From Microbacterium sp. No. 7 (lineage in GTDB: Bacteria; Actinomycetota; Actinomycetes; Actinomycetales; Microbacteriaceae): DNA of 64,000 nt. Made by a program: the position numbers and the translations under genes. This document shows, piece after piece, positions 27,285 to 36,451 of the stretch (the first letter of the stretch is position 1; every line of letters starts with the position of its first letter). Location: NCBI RefSeq assembly GCF_001314225.1, contig NZ_CP012697.1, positions 2,108,001 to 2,172,000 on the forward strand. Reading direction: 5' to 3'. Below the pieces are notes generated by a model that made no database searches, was not told where the DNA came from, and worked only from the letters and a program-made list of their open reading frames with translations.

Positions 27285-29918
27285 GTGTCGGACTCGGAAA
27301 AGCCTACCCTCCTCGTCGTCGACGGCCACTCGCTGGCCTACCGGGCGTTCTTCGCACTGCCGGTGGACAACTTCTCCACGAAGGACGGACAGCACACCAA
27401 CGGGATCTACGGGTTCCTGTCGATGTTCGTGAACCTCGTCAAGGCCGAGAAGCCGACGCACCTGGCGGTCGCGTTCGACACGTCGCGGGAGTCGTTCCGC
27501 ACGCGCGAGTACGCGGAGTACAAGGCGAACCGGTCGGAGTCGCCGCCCGAGTTCAAGGGTCAGATCCCGCTGCTGCAGGACTGTCTGCGCGCCATGAACG
27601 TGACGGTGCTCACGAAGGAGGACGTCGAGGCCGACGACATCCTCGCGACCCTCGCGACGCAGGGCGCCGAGCAGGGCTACGACGTGCTCGTGTGCTCGGG
27701 CGATCGTGACACGATCCAGCTCGTGACCGAGGAGGTGACGCTGCTCTATCCGAGCGTGCAGGGCGTGTCGCAGCTCAAGCGCTACACACCGGACGCCGTC
27801 GTCGAGCGCTACGGCGTGCCGCCCGAGAACTACCCCGACATCGCCGCGCTCGTGGGGGAGACCAGCGACAACCTGCCGGGCGTGCCCAAGGTGGGCGAGA
27901 AGACGGCGGTCAAGTGGCTGACCCAGTTCGGCACGCTCGACGAGCTGCTCGCGCGCGCCGACGAGATCAAGGGCGTCGTGGGGGGAAACCTGCGCGAGCA
28001 CCTCGACGACGTGAAGCGCAACCGCGCGCTCAACCGGCTGCTGCGCGACGTGGAGCTCGACGTGACACCCGCCGAGCTGGAGGTGCGCCCCGTCGACGCG
28101 CAGGCCGTGCGCGACATCTTCGCGCGCCTGGAGTTCCGCACGCTGCTGCCGCGGGTCTTCGAGGCGCTGGAGGCCGACGGCGAGGACGCCGGCGCCGCCG
28201 CGGCGCCCAAGCCCCCCGCGCCCGTGCGGACCGACCCTGCCGGCCTCGCGGCCTGGGCGGAGGCGGCCGAGGGGCCCGTGGCGCTCACCGTGGAGATCCA
28301 GGGCGGCCTTCCCACGTACATCGGCGCGGCGACGCTCGCGGCCGCGGCGGAGAGCGACTGGAACGATGATGCCGCCGACGCCCTGCGCGCATGGCTGCAG
28401 GGCGACGCCCCGAAGGTGCTCGCCGACGCCAAGCCGCAGCTGAAGGCGCTGCGTCGGGCGGGCGTCCACCTGGGCGGGCTGTCCTACGACCCGGTGCTCG
28501 CGGGCTGGCTGCTGCGCCCGAGCTTCCCGGACAAGACCCTCGCGCACCTCGTCGACCGCTTCCTCGGCGAAGAGCTGCCCGAGGCCGACCCCTCGCAGCT
28601 GGTCCCCGAGAAGGAGGGCGCCTCGGCCGCCGAGCGCTCGTGGTTCACGCTCCGGGTGACCGAGGCGATGCGCGACGAGCTGCCGGAGGGCGTGGCATCC
28701 GTCCTCGTGGACATCGAGCTGCCCACGCTGCTGACGCTCGCCGACATGGAGCTCGCGGGCGTCGCCGTCTCGCACGAGAAGCTCTCGGCGTTCTCGGCCG
28801 AGCTGGGGGAGCGGGCGGAGGACACCGCGCAGCGCGCCTACGCCACGATCGGCCGCGAGGTGAACCTCGGCTCGCCCAAGCAGCTCCAGGAGGTGCTGTT
28901 CGACCAGCTGGAGCTGCCGAAGACGCGCAAGATCAAGACCGGCTACTCGACGGATGCCGCGACCCTCGCCGACCTGCAGGAGTCGAACCCGCACCCGTTC
29001 CTCGACCTTCTGCTGCAGCACCGCGAGACGACGAAGCTGCGCCAGATCATCGAGTCGCTCGACACCGCGATCGCGGACGACGGCCGCATCCACACGACCT
29101 ATCTGCAGACGGCCAGCCAGACCGGACGCCTGTCGAGCACCGATCCCAACCTGCAGAACATCCCGATCCGCACGGAGGAGTCGCGTCGGATCCGCGGCGC
29201 GTTCGAGGTGGGCGAGGGGTACGAGACGCTGCTCACCGCCGACTACTCGCAGATCGAGATGCGCATCATGGCGCACCTGTCGGAGGACGCCGGGCTGATC
29301 GACGCGTTCAACTCGGGCGAGGACCTGCACCGCTATGTCGGCGCGCGCGTGTTCAACGTCGATCCCTCCGAGGTGACGGGCGTCATGCGCACGCGCGTCA
29401 AGGCCATGTCGTACGGCCTCGTGTACGGGCTCAGCGCCTTCGGGCTGTCGAAGCAGCTGCGCATCGAGCAGGCCGAGGCGCGGCAGCTGATGCAGGAGTA
29501 CTTCGCGCGCTTCGGCGCCGTGCGCGACTATCTGCGCTCATCGGTCGAGCGTGCGCGCGAGGACGGCTACACCGCGACGATCTTCGGCCGGCGCCGCCCG
29601 TTCCCCGATCTCACGAGCCCGAACCGCGTGCTGCGCGAGAACGCGGAGCGCGCGGCGCTCAACGCGCCCATCCAGGGCAGCGCGGCCGACATCATGAAGA
29701 TCGCGCTGAACCGGATCCACGCGGAGTTCGCGGCCGCCGGGCTCGCCTCGCGCGTGCTGCTGCAGATCCACGACGAGCTGGTGCTCGAGATCGCGCCGGG
29801 CGAGTGGGACGAGGCCGAGCGCATCGTGCGGGCGCGGATGGGCGACGCCGCGGAGCTTCGCGTCCCCCTCGACGTGCAGATCGGGCGCGGCCCGAACTGG
29901 GACGAGGCCGGGCACTGA
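27285..29918 (+). CDS. polA: DNA polymerase I, 877 aa
   Basis: PolA fills gaps and removes RNA primers. The 5'-nuclease domain (residues 1-300) has VDGHSLAYRAFFAL, VEADDILATLA and GDRDTIQLV. The 3'-5' exonuclease-like domain lacks the acidic DxE pair (the stretch reads VALTVEIQGG), so proofreading is probably absent, as in mycobacterial PolA. The polymerase domain keeps motif A TADYSQIEMRIMAHL, motif B RVKAMSYGLVYGLSAFG and motif C LQIHDELVLEI. Motif B has Tyr where E. coli has Phe762; this residue governs dideoxynucleotide discrimination. The start is set by TAGGCT-N6-GTG. Confidence 0.97.
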   Translation: MSDSEKPTLLVVDGHSLAYRAFFALPVDNFSTKDGQHTNGIYGFLSMFVNLVKAEKPTHLAVAFDTSRESFRTREYAEYKANRSESPPEFKGQIPLLQDCLRAMNVTVLTKEDVEADDILATLATQGAEQGYDVLVCSGDRDTIQLVTEEVTLLYPSVQGVSQLKRYTPDAVVERYGVPPENYPDIAALVGETSDNLPGVPKVGEKTAVKWLTQFGTLDELLARADEIKGVVGGNLREHLDDVKRNRALNRLLRDVELDVTPAELEVRPVDAQAVRDIFARLEFRTLLPRVFEALEADGEDAGAAAAPKPPAPVRTDPAGLAAWAEAAEGPVALTVEIQGGLPTYIGAATLAAAAESDWNDDAADALRAWLQGDAPKVLADAKPQLKALRRAGVHLGGLSYDPVLAGWLLRPSFPDKTLAHLVDRFLGEELPEADPSQLVPEKEGASAAERSWFTLRVTEAMRDELPEGVASVLVDIELPTLLTLADMELAGVAVSHEKLSAFSAELGERAEDTAQRAYATIGREVNLGSPKQLQEVLFDQLELPKTRKIKTGYSTDAATLADLQESNPHPFLDLLLQHRETTKLRQIIESLDTAIADDGRIHTTYLQTASQTGRLSSTDPNLQNIPIRTEESRRIRGAFEVGEGYETLLTADYSQIEMRIMAHLSEDAGLIDAFNSGEDLHRYVGARVFNVDPSEVTGVMRTRVKAMSYGLVYGLSAFGLSKQLRIEQAEARQLMQEYFARFGAVRDYLRSSVERAREDGYTATIFGRRRPFPDLTSPNRVLRENAERAALNAPIQGSAADIMKIALNRIHAEFAAAGLASRVLLQIHDELVLEIAPGEWDEAERIVRARMGDAAELRVPLDVQIGRGPNWDEAGH

Positions 29919-29951
29919 TCCGCTGCCTGCCGTCGTCAGTATCCTCGAGGA

Positions 29952-31628
29952 ATGACTGACGAACTCCGTCCCCAGACCCCCGTCGACGCGATCGCGGAGC
30001 AGTGGGTCGACACGATCGCCGCGCTCTCACCGGGGCTCGCGACGTACATCGGTCGCTCCGAGCACAACGACCGGCTCGACGACCTGTCGCCCGAGGGCAC
30101 CGCGCGCGTGCTCGAGGCGACGAGGGCGACGCTCGCGGCGCTGGAGGCGGCGCAGCCCGTCGACGACGTCGACGTCGTGACGAAGGCGGACCTCTCCGCG
30201 GAGCTGGCTCTCGGCATCCGGCTGCACGAGGCGGGCGCGCACCTGCGCGACGTGAACGTCATCGCGTCGCCCGCGCAGGAGCTGCGCAACAACTTCGATC
30301 TCATGCCGACCGAGACGGTCGACGACTGGGCGACGATCTCCCGCCGTCTGGCCGCGATGAGCGACGCGATCGACGGATACATCGCGACGCTGCACGAGGG
30401 CGTCTCCCGCGGCGTCGTGCCCGCGCGGCGCCAGGTCGCCGAGGTCGTGACGCAGATCGATCGCTACACCGCCGCCGACGGGTTCTTCCGCACGTTCGTC
30501 GAGGGCGCGGCGCCGGCCGACGGATCGCTGCCCGCCTCCCTCTCACGCGACCTCTCGACGGGCGCGGATGCCGCGCGCGCCGCCTACGACCGGCTCGCCG
30601 CCTTCCTGACGACGGAGCTCGCCCCCGCCGCCGGCACCGACGACGCCGTGGGGCGCGAGCTCTACGCGTTGCACTCGCAGCGCTTTCTCGGCGCGGTGAT
30701 CGATCTCGACGAGACGTACGAGTGGGGTCTGGAGGAGCTCGCGCGGATGGTGGCCGAGCAGGAGGCCGTCGCCGACGAGATCCTGCCGGGCGCATCGGTC
30801 GAGGAGGCCGTGGCGCACCTGGAGCGCGACGGCTCGCGCACCCTGCACGGCACCGACGCCCTGCGCGAGTGGATGCAGCGGACCAGCGACCAGGCGATCG
30901 CGGAGCTGGGGCGCACGCACTTCGACATCCCCGAGCCGATCCGCCGGCTCGAGTGCATGATCGCGCCCACCACCGAGGGCGGCATCTACTACACGGGACC
31001 GACGGACGACTTCTCGCGCCCCGGGCGGATGTGGTGGTCGGTGCCCGAGGGCGTGACGACCTTCGACACGTGGCGCGAGCTGACCACGGTGTACCACGAG
31101 GGCGTTCCCGGCCATCACCTGCAGATCGCGCAGGCCGTGTACAACCGGGCGGAGCTGAACTCCTGGCGCCGGCTGCTCGCCGGCTCGAGCGGGCACGCCG
31201 AGGGATGGGCGCTCTACGCCGAACGGCTGATGGAACAGCTCGGCTTCCTCGACGATCCGGCCGACCGGCTGGGCATGCTCGACGGCCAGCGCCTGCGCGC
31301 GGCACGCGTCGTGCTCGACATCGGCGTGCACCTGCGAAAGCCGACGCCCGAGGGCGACGGCACGTGGGACTACGCGTACGCGCGCGAGTTCCTGCGCCGC
31401 AACGTCAACATGCCCGACGAGTTCGTCGACTTCGAGGTCAACCGCTACCTCGGCTGGCCCGGGCAGGCGCCGTCGTACAAGGTCGGACAGCGCATCTGGG
31501 AGCAGATCCGCGACGACTACCGCGCGCACCAGGGCGAGGCGTTCGACATCAAGGAGTTCCACCGGCGGGCGCTCGCGCTCGGCGGCGTCGGCCTCGACAC
31601 GCTGCGCGCGGCGCTCCGCGAGGGCTGA
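29952..31628 (+). CDS. DUF885 protein, putative zinc metallopeptidase, 558 aa
   Basis: DUF885 proteins are common in Actinobacteria and are thought to be metallopeptidases. The motif YHEGVPGHHLQIAQA (about residue 380) contains an HExxxxH-like His-Glu-His arrangement, and SGHAEGWALYAERLM about 30 residues later offers a further Glu. No signal peptide is seen, so it is probably cytoplasmic. It is 33 bases after polA and four bases before an MFS transporter; the three downstream genes could be one transcript. The substrate is unknown. Confidence 0.8.
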   Translation: MTDELRPQTPVDAIAEQWVDTIAALSPGLATYIGRSEHNDRLDDLSPEGTARVLEATRATLAALEAAQPVDDVDVVTKADLSAELALGIRLHEAGAHLRDVNVIASPAQELRNNFDLMPTETVDDWATISRRLAAMSDAIDGYIATLHEGVSRGVVPARRQVAEVVTQIDRYTAADGFFRTFVEGAAPADGSLPASLSRDLSTGADAARAAYDRLAAFLTTELAPAAGTDDAVGRELYALHSQRFLGAVIDLDETYEWGLEELARMVAEQEAVADEILPGASVEEAVAHLERDGSRTLHGTDALREWMQRTSDQAIAELGRTHFDIPEPIRRLECMIAPTTEGGIYYTGPTDDFSRPGRMWWSVPEGVTTFDTWRELTTVYHEGVPGHHLQIAQAVYNRAELNSWRRLLAGSSGHAEGWALYAERLMEQLGFLDDPADRLGMLDGQRLRAARVVLDIGVHLRKPTPEGDGTWDYAYAREFLRRNVNMPDEFVDFEVNRYLGWPGQAPSYKVGQRIWEQIRDDYRAHQGEAFDIKEFHRRALALGGVGLDTLRAALREG

Positions 31629-31631
31629 GCC

Positions 31632-32993
31632 GTGACCGGGACAGCGCCCTCCTCCTCGCCCGCGCAGCGGCTCGACGCGCTGCCGTTCACCCGCGCGCAC
31701 CTGCGCGTGCTCACGGGCTCCGGCGTCGGCTGGGCGCTGGACGCCATGGACGTGGGCCTCATCTCCTTCGTCATCACCGCCCTCGTCGCCCAGTGGTCGC
31801 TCTCGCCCACGGAGGCGTCGTGGATCGCGTCGGCGGGCTTCGCGGGCATGGCGATCGGGGCGAGCGTCGGCGGACTGCTGGCCGACCGCATCGGACGCCG
31901 GTCGGTCTTCGCGCTCACGCTCCTGGTCTACGGCATCGCGACGGGCGCCAGCGCCCTGGTCGGCGGCCTCGTCGCGCTGCTCGTGCTGCGCTTCCTGGTC
32001 GGCCTGGGGCTCGGTGCCGAGCTTCCGGTCGCGAGCACGTACGTCAGCGAGTTCTCGCCCGCCCGCATGCGGGGACGCGTCATCGTCATCCTCGAGGCGT
32101 TCTGGGCGGTGGGCTGGACCGCGGCGGCGCTGATCGGCTACTTCGTCATCCCCGTCTCGGAGGCCGGGTGGCGGTGGGCGTTCGCGCTCGGCGCGATTCC
32201 CGCGGCCTACGCCCTCATCGTGCGGTGGGGGCTGCCGGAGTCGCCGCGGTGGCTCGCCCAGCAGGGTCGCGACGCGCAGGCGAGCGCGGTCGTCGCGACG
32301 TTCGAGACCTCGCCGCCGCTCACGCGCGGCGCGCCCGCCGCGGAGCCGCCGGTCGCCGTCGTCCCGGCGACCGCGACCGTGGCACGCACGGGGCGCGAGC
32401 GCCTCCTGGCCCTGTGGACGACGGAGTTCCGCGCGCGCACCGCGAGCCTGTGGATCGTCTGGTTCTGCGTCAACTTCGCCTACTACGGCGCGTTCATCTG
32501 GATTCCGACGCTGCTGTTCAGCCAGGGCTACGACCTGGTGCGCTCCTTCCAGTTCACCCTCATCATCACCCTCGCGCAGCTGCCCGGCTACGCGGTCGCC
32601 GCCTGGCTCATCGAGGTGTGGGGACGGCGTCTCACGCTCTCGGTCTTCCTCGCCGGCTCGGCCGTCTCGGCCGTGCTGTTCGGCGTCGCCGCCGGCGAGG
32701 CGATGATCATCGCGACGGGGATGGCGTTGTCGTTCTTCAACCTCGGAGCGTGGGGCGCCCTGTACGCCGTGACGCCCGAGACGTACCCGACGTCGCTGCG
32801 CGGAACGGGGGCGGGGTGGGCCGCCGGCGTCGGCCGCATCGCGTCCATCCTCGCGCCGCTGAGCGTGCCGCCCATGCTGCTCATCGGCGGCGTCCCGCTC
32901 GCGTTCGGCGTGTTCGCCGTCTTCTTCATCGCCGCGGCCGCCGCCGCGTGGGGCCTCGTCGACCGGCGCGGCGCGGCGCTGGACGACCGATGA
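31632..32993 (+). CDS. MFS transporter, 12 TM, 453 aa
   Basis: This is a secondary transporter of the major facilitator superfamily. Twelve membrane spans are visible, with the cytoplasmic loop signature GLLADRIGRRSVFAL after TM2, ETY and PESPRW motifs after TM6 and a second-half ADRxGRR equivalent (LIEVWGRRLTL). LDAMDVGLISFVI in TM1 and the PESPRW loop place it in the sugar/metabolite:H+ or aromatic-acid/niacin type. A central hydrophilic loop links the halves. GTG 31632 starts four bases after DUF885; its stop overlaps the SGNH gene (ATGA). Confidence 0.82.
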   Translation: MTGTAPSSSPAQRLDALPFTRAHLRVLTGSGVGWALDAMDVGLISFVITALVAQWSLSPTEASWIASAGFAGMAIGASVGGLLADRIGRRSVFALTLLVYGIATGASALVGGLVALLVLRFLVGLGLGAELPVASTYVSEFSPARMRGRVIVILEAFWAVGWTAAALIGYFVIPVSEAGWRWAFALGAIPAAYALIVRWGLPESPRWLAQQGRDAQASAVVATFETSPPLTRGAPAAEPPVAVVPATATVARTGRERLLALWTTEFRARTASLWIVWFCVNFAYYGAFIWIPTLLFSQGYDLVRSFQFTLIITLAQLPGYAVAAWLIEVWGRRLTLSVFLAGSAVSAVLFGVAAGEAMIIATGMALSFFNLGAWGALYAVTPETYPTSLRGTGAGWAAGVGRIASILAPLSVPPMLLIGGVPLAFGVFAVFFIAAAAAAWGLVDRRGAALDDR

Positions 32994-33751
32994 CCGCGGC
33001 ATCCGTCCGCTACGTCGCGATCGGCGACTCGTTCACCGAGGGCGTGGGGGATGAGCTGCCCGACGGCACCGTGCGCGGGTGGGCCGACCTCGTCGCGACG
33101 GGCTGGGCCGCGTCGCGAGGCGCGCCGGTGGAGTACGCGAACCTGGCCGTGCGGGGAAAGCTCGTCTGGCCGATCGTGCGAGAGCAGCTCGAGGCGGCGC
33201 TCGCGCTGCGGCCGACGCACCTGTCCTTCAACGGCGGCGGCAACGACATGCTGCGGCCCCGCACGACCGTGCCGCACATCGCCGCGGCGTTCTCGCACGT
33301 GCTGCGCCGCTGCGACGAGGAGGGCGTGCGCCTCATCCTGCTCTCGGGCGCGAACCCGTCGGCGCAGCTGCCGCTCGGCGGGCTCGTCCAGCGGCGCGGC
33401 GACGCGCTGTCGGAGGCCGTCGCCGCGCGGATCGTGGGGCGCGACGACGTCGTGCGCGCGTTCAACTGGCCCGACACCGAGCTTTCGCGCCCGGACCACT
33501 GGTCGCAGGACCGGCTGCACATGAACGCGCGCGGCCACCACCGCGTGGCGGCGCGCGTGCTGGAGGCGCTGGGGGAGAGGGCGCCCGACGGGTGGTGGTC
33601 GCTCCCCGACGTGCCGGAGTCTGCACGTCTGAGCGGCCGCGACTACGCGCGCGAACATCTCGGGCCGTGGGTCCGACGGCGCCTCACCGGCACGTCGTCG
33701 GGTGACGGACGGCCGCCGAAGCTGCCCGACTGGGTGCGCGTCGCCGGCTGA
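32990..33751 (+). CDS. SGNH/GDSL-family hydrolase, 253 aa
   Basis: An esterase/lipase-like protein with the four conserved blocks: GDSFTEG (nucleophile Ser14), a Gly in the LAVRGKL region, NGGGND (oxyanion Asn) and the Asp-His pair in SQDRLHMNARGH. There is no signal peptide, so it acts inside the cell or its export is non-classical. The start overlaps the MFS stop, so a transported ester could be its substrate; this is inference. Confidence 0.85.
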   Translation: MTAASVRYVAIGDSFTEGVGDELPDGTVRGWADLVATGWAASRGAPVEYANLAVRGKLVWPIVREQLEAALALRPTHLSFNGGGNDMLRPRTTVPHIAAAFSHVLRRCDEEGVRLILLSGANPSAQLPLGGLVQRRGDALSEAVAARIVGRDDVVRAFNWPDTELSRPDHWSQDRLHMNARGHHRVAARVLEALGERAPDGWWSLPDVPESARLSGRDYAREHLGPWVRRRLTGTSSGDGRPPKLPDWVRVAG

Positions 33752-33757
33752 GCGCGC

Positions 33758-35071
33758 TCACGTCGTGCGCGGCTCGTCGAGTCCCATCAGGATGCGGGTG
33801 CGCTTGCGCTCCACGAGGATGAAGGCGGTCCCGAGCAGCCAGAGGGGGATCTGGGTGAGGAAGGCGATGCGGAACGCGTCGAGCGTATAGGTGTCGGGCG
33901 TGCCCGCGCCCTGGATGTCGAGGGCGAGCCCGATGAGCAGCACGGCGGCGAGGGCGGCCACGAACCCGCCGACGTTCGTGAGGCCCGTCGCGGTCGAGAG
34001 CCGGTGGGCGGGGTTGTGCGTGCGCGCATGGTCGAAGGCGACCATCGACGCCGGGCCGCCCGTGCCCAGGGCGACGACGAGCACGATGAGCAGCCACATC
34101 GGGGCGGGCCCGGGCCACAGGATCACCGCGAGCCAGGCGACGAGCTGCACGGCGATCGTCGGCAGCACGAGCGCCAGCGATCTGCGGTGCGGTACGCGGC
34201 GTGAGACCTCGCCCATGACGGGCCCGAGCGCCATGCCGACGAAGACGTAGAGCGACGTGATCCCCGCCGCCTCGGCGAGCGTGAGCCCCTCGCCCGCGGT
34301 GAGGAAGGGGACGCCCCACAGCAGGATGAACGCGGTGCCCGCGAACGGCGTGGTGAAGTGCGACCAGAACGCGAGACGCGTGCCCGGATGCGCCCAGGCC
34401 GCGCGGATGCCGGTCCGCGCGTCGACCTGGGACGTGACGACGCGCACGGCGCCGGTGGTCGTGTCGACCGCGACGTCCTTCTGCCGTTCGGGCGGATGGT
34501 TGCGGATCAGCACGAAGACGAGGACGGTGAAGAGCACGCCGAGGCCCGCGACGCCGCCGAACGCGACCGACCAGCTCGTGGCGTGCAGCAGGGCGGCGAG
34601 CGGGACGAGGGAGACCAGCTGACCGCTCTGGCCGACGATGCCGGTGAGCTGCACCATGAGCGGCGCGCGATGCATCGGGAACCAGGTCGCGATGAGGCGC
34701 AGCACCGACGGGAAGACGGCCGCATCGCCCGCGCCCAGGAGGATGCGTGCGACGAGCGCCATGCCGACGTTCGGCGACAGCGCCATCATCAGCTGGCCCA
34801 CGGCCATGAGCGCCATGCCGATCGTCATGACGGGCCGGGCGCCCCAGCGGTCGAGCACGACGCCGATCGGCACCTGCATCCCGGCGTACACGGCGAGCTG
34901 GACCACGGCGAACATCGAGAGCGTCGACGCGTCGATGCCGAAGCGACCCGCGGCATCCACGCCGACGGCCGCGAGCGACGTGCGGTTGGCCACGGCGAGC
35001 ACGTACCCCGTGACGCCGACCGTCCAGATGAACCACGCCCGCACGGCATGGGGGTCGTTCGGCTGGGTCAC
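33758..35071 (-). CDS. MFS transporter, 12 TM, 437 aa
   Basis: Twelve hydrophobic segments with VLDRWGARPVMTIG after TM2 (MFS motif A) and GEVSRRVPHRRS in the second half. It is not closely similar to the preceding MFS gene. Start GTG 35071 is the leaderless type: TAGCGT on the minus strand ends six bases upstream. It is transcribed divergently from the SUMF1-like gene and converges on the SGNH gene with a six-base gap. Substrate unknown. Confidence 0.82.
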   Translation of the reverse strand: MTQPNDPHAVRAWFIWTVGVTGYVLAVANRTSLAAVGVDAAGRFGIDASTLSMFAVVQLAVYAGMQVPIGVVLDRWGARPVMTIGMALMAVGQLMMALSPNVGMALVARILLGAGDAAVFPSVLRLIATWFPMHRAPLMVQLTGIVGQSGQLVSLVPLAALLHATSWSVAFGGVAGLGVLFTVLVFVLIRNHPPERQKDVAVDTTTGAVRVVTSQVDARTGIRAAWAHPGTRLAFWSHFTTPFAGTAFILLWGVPFLTAGEGLTLAEAAGITSLYVFVGMALGPVMGEVSRRVPHRRSLALVLPTIAVQLVAWLAVILWPGPAPMWLLIVLVVALGTGGPASMVAFDHARTHNPAHRLSTATGLTNVGGFVAALAAVLLIGLALDIQGAGTPDTYTLDAFRIAFLTQIPLWLLGTAFILVERKRTRILMGLDEPRTT

Positions 35072-35077
35072 CCCACA

Positions 35078-35119
35078 ACGCTACTCTCCGATGCCGACCG
35101 GTCTCCGCACCGCTAGAGT
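35078..35119. promoter_or_regulatory. Divergent leaderless promoters (MFS and SUMF1-like genes)
   Basis: Minus-strand TAGCGT (35083-35078) lies six bases from GTG 35071, and plus-strand TAGAGT (35114-35119) lies seven bases from GTG 35127. The two -10 boxes are 30 bases apart, so the polymerases would interfere. Confidence 0.5.
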
Positions 35120-35126
35120 CGTCGGC

Positions 35127-35762
35127 GTGGTGGACATCGAGCTCGCGCGCATCGCCGGCGGATCGCTCGCGCAGGGACGTCCGCGACGATCGGTCGCGGT
35201 CGACGACTTCGAGCTCGGCGTGTTCCCCGTGACGCAGGAGGTCGTCGCCGAGCTGCTGGGGGAGCCGGTGTCGCGCCCGCGCGTGCCGGCCACCGGCCTC
35301 TCCTGGCTGCGGGCGATCCGGCTGTGCAACGCCGCGTCCGAGTGGGAGGGGCTCGACAGCGCCTACTCGTTCGACGGCGAGGACGTCACGTGGCACCGCG
35401 ACGCCGACGGCTATCGCCTGCCGACCGAGGCGGAGTGGGAGTTCGCGTGCCGCGCCGGATCGACGGGCGCCCACTACGGACCGTTGCGGGAGATCGCGTG
35501 GACGAGCGCCGACGGCGTGTCGTCGCCCCGGCCGGTCGGCCACCGGCTGCCGAACCTCAACGGCCTCTTCGACACGCTGGGCAACGTGTGGGAGTGGTGC
35601 TGGGACCTGTTCGACGCGGATGCCGGGGGAGCGGAGCGCGTGCTGCGCGGCGGCAGCGTCGCGGTCAGCCCGCTGAGCGTGCGCGCCGACCTGCGTCGCG
35701 GCGCCGCGGCGCGACGGGGCGGCAGCGACATCGGCATGCGGCTGGCGCGCGGCGCGTCGTAG
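35127..35762 (+). CDS. SUMF1/FGE-like domain protein without FGE cysteines, 211 aa
   Basis: The domain is recognised by FPVTQEVVAELLG, YRLPTEAEWEFACRAGS, NLNGLFDTLGNVWEWCWD and LRGGS...DIGMRL, the fold of formylglycine-generating enzymes and EgtB partners. In true FGE, two cysteines after GGSW perform copper-dependent oxidation of a sulfatase Cys. Here that stretch is RGGSVAVSPLSVRADLRRG, with no cysteine, and the protein is shorter than FGE (about 280-300 aa). It is therefore unlikely to be an active FGE; no sulfatase is nearby. Start GTG 35127 follows TAGAGT by seven bases; a second in-frame GTG is at 35130. Confidence 0.8.
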   Translation: MVDIELARIAGGSLAQGRPRRSVAVDDFELGVFPVTQEVVAELLGEPVSRPRVPATGLSWLRAIRLCNAASEWEGLDSAYSFDGEDVTWHRDADGYRLPTEAEWEFACRAGSTGAHYGPLREIAWTSADGVSSPRPVGHRLPNLNGLFDTLGNVWEWCWDLFDADAGGAERVLRGGSVAVSPLSVRADLRRGAAARRGGSDIGMRLARGAS

Positions 35763-35770
35763 ACCCTCTC

Positions 35771-35867
35771 GTTCCCGAGGAGATCGCGCCTTCCCGACGG
35801 CGGACGCCCGGCGTGTCGCTCCTCGGGAACGACGTCGTCCTCGGGAACGACGTCGTCCTCGGGAGCG
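35771..35867. repeat. Tandem 18-bp repeat with an inverted partner, after the SUMF1-like gene
   Basis: cctcgggaacgacgtcgt occurs at 35821-35838 and 35839-35856, with a partial third copy from 35857. GTTCCCGAGGA at 35771-35781 can pair with either copy to form a hairpin, which may terminate both converging genes. The rest of the 128-bp gap holds nothing else recognisable. Confidence 0.7.
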
Positions 35868-35890
35868 CAGGCCCCGGCGATCGGCCGGTG

Positions 35891-36451
35891 CTACCGGAGC
35901 AGCCGTTCCACGGCATGCTGCGTCGCCGCGCGGTCGTCGCCCGCGTCCTCGCGCGGCGCGAACAGCAGGCTGAGCAGCCGCCCCATCAGATAGTCGACCA
36001 GATCGTCGGCCGCCGGCGATCCGGGCGGATGCCCGAGCGCGACGACGAGCCCGCCGGCCAGCTCGCGGGAGAAGAGACTGCCCATCAGGCTGCGCCGGAG
36101 CGCCGGCACCTCGGCGACCTCGGGAAGCAGGGCCACGACCGCCAGCGCGTGCTCCCGCCGTCGCGTGGCGAGGTCGTGCAGCTGGTCGGCGATGAACGCG
36201 GATGCCGTGCCCGGCGTGAGCGGATCGGGCGCCGCCGCGGCGTCGAAGGCCGTGCGGGAATGGTGCCGGATCCGCTCCACCGCGGCGGACACGAGCGCGT
36301 CGCGGGTGCGGAAGTAGTAGGACGTGGACCCCGCGGCGATGCCCGCCTCGCGGTCCACGGCGTGGTGGGTGAGAGCGCGCGCGCCGCCGCGCGCGAGGAT
36401 CGCGATCGCCTGATCGGCGATCAGCGGTCGACGGTCTCCCGGGCGGGCCAT
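35891..36451 (-). CDS. TetR-family transcriptional regulator, 186 aa
   Basis: The N-terminal helix-turn-helix is typical: PLIADQAIAILARGG, then LTHHAVDREAGIAAGSTSYYFRTRDALVSAAVERI (residues 25-60; the STSYYF recognition helix). The remaining helical region is the ligand and dimer domain. The start ATG 36451 lies inside a long palindrome shared with the divergent zapE gene, with AGGAGG seven bases upstream. The regulator probably controls itself and zapE. The ligand is unknown. Confidence 0.9.
   Translation of the reverse strand: MARPGDRRPLIADQAIAILARGGARALTHHAVDREAGIAAGSTSYYFRTRDALVSAAVERIRHHSRTAFDAAAAPDPLTPGTASAFIADQLHDLATRRREHALAVVALLPEVAEVPALRRSLMGSLFSRELAGGLVVALGHPPGSPAADDLVDYLMGRLLSLLFAPREDAGDDRAATQHAVERLLR

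Noticed and set aside
30002..33751. A 1249-codon plus-strand frame through DUF885, MFS and SGNH genes
   Set aside because: Only the last 254 codons (from ATG 32990) form a real protein; the rest is an arginine-rich shadow of the other two genes.
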